The notes under the pieces were generated by a model, which saw only the letters and a list, made by a program, of their open reading frames with translations, had not been told where the DNA came from and ran no database searches. 33,958 bases of DNA, from NCBI GenBank assembly GCA_045106175.1, contig JBGCEF010000016.1, forward strand, positions 1 to 33,958. Reading direction: 5' to 3'. The translations under genes and the position numbers were made by a program. This document shows positions 29,294 through 33,958 of the stretch, piece after piece (position 1 is the first letter of the stretch; each line of letters starts with the position of its first letter). The stretch comes from TMED27 sp045106175. GTDB taxonomy: Bacteria > Pseudomonadota > Alphaproteobacteria > Micavibrionales > Micavibrionaceae.

Positions 29294-29692
29294 ATGAGTG
29301 AAACCGTTTCAAAAGAAGAGCTTTTAGCGCTAACGAGTGAGATTGTGTCTTCTTATCTTTCTAATAATACTCTTCCTTCACATGAAATTCCTGCAGTGAT
29401 TGAACAAGTTTTTAAAACACTATCGAACGTGGATCAAGAAACCGGGGTCCATGCGGATAGACCGAAGCCAGCTGTTCCAATTAAAAAATCGGTTATGCCT
29501 GATCATATCGTATGCTTAGAAGATGGAAAGAAGCTCAAGATGTTAAAGCGTCACTTAAAAACAGCGTATGACATGTCACCAGAACAATATCGCGAACGTT
29601 GGGGGTTGCCTGCGGATTATCCTATGGTCGCACCAGAATATGCGAAAAAGCGCAGTGCATTGGCGAAGGATATAGGTTTAGGTAAGCGATAG
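29294..29692 (+). CDS. mucR: MucR/Ros family transcriptional regulator
   Basis: 132 aa from ATG 29294, which has AGGAG (29278-29282) 11 nt upstream; a TTG at 29285 is 2 nt from it and less likely. The C-terminal DNA-binding domain reads DHIVCLEDGKKLKMLKRHL, then AYDMSPEQYRERWGLPADYP. These proteins bind AT-rich, T-A-step sites and act as global regulators or H-NS-like silencers. Of the Ros zinc ligands Cys-Cys-His-His, the second Cys is Asp (CLED) and the last His is lost (KTAYD), as in other zinc-altered MucR members. An AT-rich genome such as this would give many potential targets. It stands alone, converging on proC with a 21-nt gap. Confidence 0.92.
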   Translation: MSETVSKEELLALTSEIVSSYLSNNTLPSHEIPAVIEQVFKTLSNVDQETGVHADRPKPAVPIKKSVMPDHIVCLEDGKKLKMLKRHLKTAYDMSPEQYRERWGLPADYPMVAPEYAKKRSALAKDIGLGKR

Positions 29693-29713
29693 ATTTGCGT
29701 TTAACTCTTCTTC

Positions 29714-30532
29714 TTAGCCAGCAAGGTCTTCGCCGCGTTTTTTAGCGGCCATTAATGCTGCGTTGAGAATATCTTGAAAACGACCATCCATTAATACGTC
29801 CAAGGCTGCGGCTGTTGTGCCGTTAGGGCTTGTTACATTTTCACGTAATGCTGTTGCGGATGTATCGCTTTGTGAACCTGCTAGAGCAGCGCTTCCGATA
29901 ACGGTCTGTCGTGCAAGGATCATTGATGTTTCTGCGTCTAATCCGACATGCTCTCCGGCTGTTGCCATGGCTTCGATAAGGTGGAATATATACGCAGGAC
30001 CACTACCAGAAACGGCTGTCACGGCGTTCATTAAATCCTCGTCCTCGACCCAAGCGGTTTTTCCAGAGCAATCGAGCATCTTTGTCACAATGTCTTTGTG
30101 TGCGTTTGTTGCGTGTGGATTAGATACGGCAACGCTCATCCCTTGTCCGATTGCGGATGGAGTATTTGGCATGACGCGAATAACGGGTTGGTCACTGCCA
30201 AAGTAATCTTCAAAATTATTAATCGTTTGCCCTGCGGCGATGGAAAGAATGAGGCAATTCTTTTGGATAATATGCTTTAAGGCGCTGCAGACTTCGATCA
30301 TCATTTGTGGTTTGACGGCTAAAATGATGATGTCGCTCTTTTTGATGTTGCTTTCAACATCAGAAATTTCTTTACCGTAAGCGATATCTGGGTTTTCTTT
30401 TGTGAAATCAGGCTGGCCGAAGGGTTCGATGATTGTGTAGCGTGCTTGTATGTCTGAGTTTAGCCAGCCTTTTAGCATTGCGCCCCCCATACGGCCACAT
30501 CCAATGAGGGTGATGTTGTGATTATTGATCAT
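29714..30532 (-). CDS. proC: Pyrroline-5-carboxylate reductase
   Basis: 272 aa, last step of proline synthesis (NADPH-dependent). IGCGRMGGAMLKGW (10-23) is the Rossmann glycine motif; VKPQMM and the VIRVMPNTPSAIGQG segment are typical; AVSGSGPAYIFHLIEAM (about 168-184) is the substrate-binding and dimer helix; and SPNGTTAAALDVL (about 237-249) is near the C-terminus. ATG follows the ybjN-like stop after 2 nt, so it is co-transcribed with ybjN and ubiK on the minus strand. Confidence 0.95.
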   Translation of the reverse strand: MINNHNITLIGCGRMGGAMLKGWLNSDIQARYTIIEPFGQPDFTKENPDIAYGKEISDVESNIKKSDIIILAVKPQMMIEVCSALKHIIQKNCLILSIAAGQTINNFEDYFGSDQPVIRVMPNTPSAIGQGMSVAVSNPHATNAHKDIVTKMLDCSGKTAWVEDEDLMNAVTAVSGSGPAYIFHLIEAMATAGEHVGLDAETSMILARQTVIGSAALAGSQSDTSATALRENVTSPNGTTAAALDVLMDGRFQDILNAALMAAKKRGEDLAG

Positions 30533-30534
30533 AT

Positions 30535-31038
30535 TTAAGATATACCTTGTGTTTGCATCAGGGCGAGAGGGAGTGTTTCATCGTTGGCTGCGCTGTCATT
30601 GGCGAGGATACTGAAAGCGGCATAGTTTGTTTCACACTGTGCCAATGCAAAGTCGATTATATTTTCTAATTGCCCGTAAGCATCCCGACTGCTGGGGTTA
30701 AGGAGGGCGTTGTATCTGAATGATGGTTTTTGTGTGTCGGATGAGATTTCAAAATGCCCAATCCATGCGCGTTCATTAATAGCCATTAGCGTTGACGCGG
30801 CTTGTTTAGATTTTTCTTGTCCAATCGTCATATCATATTGGATCGAAATTTGTGTAGCGGACATATCGGCTTGCCATAGAAAAATTAGCTGATAAGTGCA
30901 GAATTTACCATTGAGTGACACGAAGAGTTCATTATCGCCCATGCGTGTGTAATCCCAGTCATTATTATGTAGAATGGTTTCGATATGATCGAGCGGGTTT
31001 ACACCGTCTTTATGGAGTGTATCAAAAAGGCTGGGCAT
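30535..31038 (-). CDS. YbjN-domain protein
   Basis: 167 aa. Matches the YbjN-domain family (putative sensory transduction regulator fold): a first helix, then DNELFVSLNGKFCTYQL, a second strand pair, AINERAWIGHFEI, and a conserved LLNPSSRDAYGQLENIIDFAL helix (about 112-132). YbjN-like proteins are small cytoplasmic domains without a known catalytic role; in Alphaproteobacteria they are often encoded just before proC. There is a 2-nt gap on each side, to ubiK and to proC. The C-terminal 30 residues are unique and low-complexity. Confidence 0.8.
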   Translation of the reverse strand: MPSLFDTLHKDGVNPLDHIETILHNNDWDYTRMGDNELFVSLNGKFCTYQLIFLWQADMSATQISIQYDMTIGQEKSKQAASTLMAINERAWIGHFEISSDTQKPSFRYNALLNPSSRDAYGQLENIIDFALAQCETNYAAFSILANDSAANDETLPLALMQTQGIS

Positions 31039-31040
31039 GG

Positions 31041-31298
31041 TTATTTTTTCTTTTTAGATGTGTTTTTTTCTAGAGCTTCGAGGCGTTTTTCTAGGTCTCC
31101 ATTTTGTTTGCGTGTTTCTTGGAGCATTATTTCCATACGGTCTAAATCTTCGCGTGGGACCAAATCAAGATGGTCTGCAATTTCGTCGATACGTGCTTTT
31201 ATTTCAGCGCGTATATTGTGTGATATACCGCTTGCTACACCGATTGTTCCACCGGCAAAGCGGGCGGCGTCATCTAAAATTTTTTCTCGTTTTCGCAT
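31041..31298 (-). CDS. UbiK-family accessory protein (BMFP)
   Basis: 85 aa helical protein. MRKREKILDDAARFAGGTIGVASG, a Gly/Ala stretch in the N-terminal half, is followed by a coiled-coil region (LDLVPREDLDRMEIMLQETR and on, about 44-78) with the conserved VPRED-(L/F) motif and a Lys-rich tail (about 79-85). Family members (UbiK/YqiC, BMFP) form coiled-coil trimers that associate with membranes and help the late steps of ubiquinone synthesis; ubiE is also in this window. First gene of the ubiK-ybjN-proC run and divergent from lgt across 129 bp. Confidence 0.85.
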   Translation of the reverse strand: MRKREKILDDAARFAGGTIGVASGISHNIRAEIKARIDEIADHLDLVPREDLDRMEIMLQETRKQNGDLEKRLEALEKNTSKKKK

Positions 31299-31427
31299 AT
31301 GTGATGGGTATCATGCTGATGGTTTATAATCAAGTTATCTGAGCATGAAATGACAGTGTTTATGTGGACGGTGATGTTTCTTGAACAACGGATTGCGCAA
31401 TTTGTTTTTTCCTATTAAACCATAACC

Positions 31428-32279
31428 ATGGCTTTAGAATTTCCTGTTATTGACCCTGTTGCGCTTGCGCTAGGTCCTTTTCAAATTCGTTGGTATGCGC
31501 TTGCGTACTTAGCAGGATTTTTGATTGGGTGGCGTTATTGTTTGCGTCTTGCAGGCTTTGATGGTGGTTTGCGACCTAATCGTGAAGATATTGATGATTT
31601 TCTGACATGGGTTGTGATTGGTGTCGTTTTGGGTGGACGATTTGGTTCGGTTTTATTTTATAATTTAAACTATCATGTGCAAAACCCGTTTGTGGATTTA
31701 ACGCTACCGTTTGTGAATTGGGTAATAAGTTTTCCAAGTGTTTTGGCTATATGGCAAGGTGGCATGTCTTTTCATGGTGGTGCGCTTGGTGTTATTGCGG
31801 CATTGTTTATCTATCCTCGATTGAAGAAATTTCCACCATTGCCATTGTGTGACATTGTTTGTGCGGCGGTGCCGATTGGCTTATTTTTTGGTCGAATTGC
31901 GAATTTTATTAATGCTGAATTATATGGTCGTGTCACGGATGCGCCATGGGGCATTGTTTTTCCGAATGGCGGAGAGCAACCGCGTCATCCTAGCCAGCTT
32001 TATGAAGCCTTTTTTGAAGGCGCGGTTTTGTTTATAATTTTATTTTTCTTGATCCGAAATGAACATGTTCGCAAAAGGCCCGGTATTGTTGCGGGGGCTT
32101 TTTTAGCGGGGTATGGGTTGTTCCGCGGGTGTATTGAATTCTACCGTGAACCTGATGCGCATATTGGTCTTTATTTTGATCTTTTCTCCCAAGGGCAATT
32201 ACTTAGCTTTCCGATGGTTCTTGTTGGCTTTGGAGTTATTGTTTTTGCGTGTTATTCCCACAAACAGCGGATGTTATGA
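31428..32279 (+). CDS. lgt: Phosphatidylglycerol-prolipoprotein diacylglyceryl transferase
   Basis: 283 aa, seven-helix inner membrane enzyme that attaches diacylglycerol to the lipobox Cys of prolipoproteins. Landmarks: IRWYALAYLAGFLIGW (19-34), GGRFGSVLFYN (about 64-74, essential glycines and arginine), MSFHGGALGVI (about 104-114), and GRIANFINAELYGRVTD (about 143-159), the Lgt signature with the catalytic arginine region. Also HPSQLYEAF (about 180-188). No strong Shine-Dalgarno before the ATG; the start fits the family. It overlaps midA by ATGA, and lgt-midA-pgeF is a common alphaproteobacterial arrangement. Confidence 0.96.
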   Translation: MALEFPVIDPVALALGPFQIRWYALAYLAGFLIGWRYCLRLAGFDGGLRPNREDIDDFLTWVVIGVVLGGRFGSVLFYNLNYHVQNPFVDLTLPFVNWVISFPSVLAIWQGGMSFHGGALGVIAALFIYPRLKKFPPLPLCDIVCAAVPIGLFFGRIANFINAELYGRVTDAPWGIVFPNGGEQPRHPSQLYEAFFEGAVLFIILFFLIRNEHVRKRPGIVAGAFLAGYGLFRGCIEFYREPDAHIGLYFDLFSQGQLLSFPMVLVGFGVIVFACYSHKQRML

Positions 32280-33307
32280 GCGCATTAGAGGACATCATTA
32301 AACGCCAGATTTTTGAAAATGGGCCGATTGATATTAGTCAGTTTATGGCGCTTGCTTTGTCGCATCCTGAACATGGTTATTATGTGTGTCGTGACCCTAT
32401 TGGTCGTAAGGGGGATTTTGTTACTGCGCCTGAAATTAGTCAGATGTTTGGTGAAATTATTGGAGCTTGGGCTGCGCATAGCTGGATGCAGATGGGCCGA
32501 CCGGAGGCTTTTGGGCTGGTTGAGTGTGGGCCAGGGCGAGGGGCGCTTATGGCGGATGTTTTGAGAGCGTGTTCCAATGTTGAAGGTTTTGTCGAGGCAG
32601 CGGATATTCATTTGATTGAGATTAACAAGGCTTTGCGATCTAAACAGGCTATGGAATTAGATGGATATCAGCCGCAATGGCATAGTGATTTTGGCTCAAT
32701 TCCAAGTGATATTCCGATAATAGTCATTGCGAATGAATTTTTAGATGCGTTGCCGTTTCGGCAGTTAGTTTTTATGGATGGGTCATGGAAGGAACGGGTT
32801 GTTGGCGTTCAAGACGATGTTTTTGTTTTTATGAGTAGGCCTGTGCCATTGGTTTTATTACCTAAATTTGGTCAGCCAAAAGAAGGCGATGTGTATGAAT
32901 TTTCATCGGCGCGTATCAATTTTGTTGAGATGATTTGCTCATATTTAGAAAGTCAAAAAGGGGTAGCCATTTTTATTGATTATGGTCATGGACGATCTGA
33001 ATTTGGTGACACGTTTCAGGCTGTCAAACGGCATGAGTGCGTTGATGTGCTATCCAATGTAGGGCAGGCGGATTTAACATCACATGTTGATTTTGATGTG
33101 CTGTATGACAGTGTTGAAAAATCAAAATGTGTTGCGCAGCCTTTGATTACACAAGGGGATTTTTTGAAAGCTTTAGGGATTGAAGTGCGGGCGGAGTACT
33201 TAAAGGTTAAAGGCGCGAAAACAGTTGAGGGTGATTTGCATCGTTTGATTTCTGAAGATGAAATGGGAGCGGTTTTTAAAGTGATGGATGTGCGTTATGG
33301 GTTCTGA
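32276..33307 (+). CDS. MidA/NDUFAF7-family SAM-dependent methyltransferase
   Basis: 343 aa from ATG 32276, which overlaps the lgt stop as ATGA. A GTG at 32249 would extend it into lgt and is less likely. Motif I is ECGPGRGALMADVLR (about 79-93), then VIANEFLDALPFRQLV (about 149-164), and FIDYGHGRSEFGDT, all typical of the COG1565/MidA family. In mitochondria the homologue methylates a complex I subunit (NDUFS2); the bacterial substrate is probably equivalent, but this is not shown here. Its end overlaps pgeF by 11 nt, and it is part of the lgt-midA-pgeF run. Confidence 0.92.
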   Translation: MSALEDIIKRQIFENGPIDISQFMALALSHPEHGYYVCRDPIGRKGDFVTAPEISQMFGEIIGAWAAHSWMQMGRPEAFGLVECGPGRGALMADVLRACSNVEGFVEAADIHLIEINKALRSKQAMELDGYQPQWHSDFGSIPSDIPIIVIANEFLDALPFRQLVFMDGSWKERVVGVQDDVFVFMSRPVPLVLLPKFGQPKEGDVYEFSSARINFVEMICSYLESQKGVAIFIDYGHGRSEFGDTFQAVKRHECVDVLSNVGQADLTSHVDFDVLYDSVEKSKCVAQPLITQGDFLKALGIEVRAEYLKVKGAKTVEGDLHRLISEDEMGAVFKVMDVRYGF

Positions 33308-33958
33308 TTTTTATTACACAGTGCCTGAATTTCAAGTGGGAGATCAAAAGGATCTGTTTTTTCATGGTTTTTTTGGCCGTGGTGGTGGGCATAGTCATGG
33401 TGTGTATGGATCATTAAATTGTGGTCCTGGTTCTGATGATAATCCAAAGCATGTACGGGCCAATCGTGAGAGTGTTGCCAAGGCTGCGGGGTGTGATCCG
33501 GAATGTTTGTTATCTCTTTATCAAATTCATGGGCGTGAATGTGTTGTCATTAGAGAGCCTTTTATTTCTGAGGATCGTCCCAAGGCAGATGCACAAGTGA
33601 CTGATGTTGCGGGGCTAGCGCTTGGGGTTTTGACGGCGGATTGTACGCCGATTTTGTTTTTTGGTTTGAAAGAAGATAATGCGCCTGTGATTGGAGCGGC
33701 ACATGCGGGATGGGGCGGTGCATTAAAGGGGGTTTCAGAAAGCACGGTTGATGCGATGGTTTCTTTGGGTGCAGTTAAAGGCAGTATTTCGGCGTGTGTG
33801 GGCCCTTGTATATCTCAAGAGTCTTATGAAGTTTCAGATGTGTTTTTAGAGCCGTTTATGAAAGAAGATGACAGGAATGCGTGTTTTTTTATGCCGTCAG
33901 ATAAAGACGGCCATCAGTTGTTTGATCTAGCGGGGTATAATATTTCTAAGCTTGAGAA
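33297..33958 (+). CDS. pgeF: Peptidoglycan editing factor PgeF (YfiH family), 3' cut
   Basis: ATG at 33297 overlaps the midA stop by 11 nt; the frame is open to the window edge (220 codons, probably 80-90% of the gene). Visible motifs of the multicopper-polyphenol-oxidase-like YfiH/DUF152 family: HGFFGRGGGHSHG, LNCG, LYQIHGREC, LTADCTPILF, AAHAGWGGALKGV (usual HAGWRG, here HAGWGG) and CVGPCISQESYEV. The Zn ligands His (QIHG), Cys (ADC) and His (AHAGW) are all present. Known as peptidoglycan-editing factor, which removes misplaced L-Ser from muropeptides, and also reported as a purine nucleoside phosphorylase/adenosine deaminase. Confidence 0.93.
   Translation, partial: MGSDFYYTVPEFQVGDQKDLFFHGFFGRGGGHSHGVYGSLNCGPGSDDNPKHVRANRESVAKAAGCDPECLLSLYQIHGRECVVIREPFISEDRPKADAQVTDVAGLALGVLTADCTPILFFGLKEDNAPVIGAAHAGWGGALKGVSESTVDAMVSLGAVKGSISACVGPCISQESYEVSDVFLEPFMKEDDRNACFFMPSDKDGHQLFDLAGYNISKLE

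Noticed and set aside
32249..32275. GTG start at 32249 for the MidA-family gene
   Set aside because: It would add nine residues within lgt. ATG 32276 overlaps the lgt stop as ATGA and fits the family start.
1..33958. CRISPR arrays, insertion sequences, prophage genes, tRNA or rRNA genes
   Set aside because: No regular spaced repeats, transposase, integrase or phage structural proteins, cloverleaf or rRNA-like conserved sequence was seen by eye; tRNA absence should be confirmed by a covariance search.

Overview
The window is a dense stretch of an alphaproteobacterial chromosome of moderate, slightly AT-rich composition. The assignment rests on familiar alphaproteobacterial neighbourhoods: murJ-trpS with a universal stress protein, an Nfu protein, TsaB and MucR nearby; glnD next to mutS; a TSUP permease paired with a TIGR02186-type membrane protein; and lgt-midA-pgeF. 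A GTTC-N7-GTTC LexA box, the class-typical form, precedes the Y-family polymerase. A Micavibrio-like or Rhodospirillales-like lineage is possible, but the sequence alone does not settle it. I saw no rRNA, tRNA, CRISPR array, insertion sequence or prophage.

Layout. 1-3420: a cut-off hypothetical gene, an SOS-type Y-family DNA polymerase, a tandem pair of TerB-like proteins and a lipoprotein. 3544-5960: ferredoxin fdxA, cysteine synthase cysK, a DotI/IcmL-like secreted protein and two tiny membrane proteins, closed by a terminator. 6034-11324 (minus): an assimilatory sulfur cluster, cysI - Cys-rich small ORF - siroheme synthase N-domain - cysH - cobA - ferredoxin/NADP reductase. 11473-12209: an HPt protein and a response regulator, convergent. 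12319-19205 (minus): coaC-coaB-dut-mutS-glnD. 19269-20659 (minus): an LEA-like anchored protein and ubiE. 20708-23266: murJ-trpS. 23241-23735: a frame-disrupted gene. 23852-27397: a secreted protein, TSUP permease, TIGR02186 protein, Usp and Nfu. 27399-31298: a degenerate polysaccharide deacetylase, tsaB, mucR and the minus-strand run ubiK-ybjN-proC. 31428 to the right edge: lgt-midA-pgeF, the last one cut off.

How the genes work together. The sulfur genes form a nearly complete route from APS to cysteine. CysH makes sulfite. CysI, with siroheme supplied by CobA and the CysG-like N-domain, reduces it to sulfide. The TrxR-like ferredoxin-NADP reductase, perhaps through the nearby FdxA, plausibly supplies electrons, since no CysJ flavoprotein is present. 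CysK makes cysteine. ATP sulfurylase is not in the window.

The most interesting item is an unlisted 35-codon ORF at 9450-9557 (minus) with 13 cysteines, lying inside this operon. A good promoter would start its mRNA on the ATG itself (leaderless), and mutually exclusive RNA pairings lie between it and the next gene. It could be a metallothionein-like peptide, a cysteine-responsive leader peptide, or both. Other points of note are the homopolymer-disrupted gene behind trpS, split CoaB and CoaC, a deacetylase that has lost metal ligands, an orphan DotI/IcmL domain, and repeated 4-nt overlaps of convergent stop codons.
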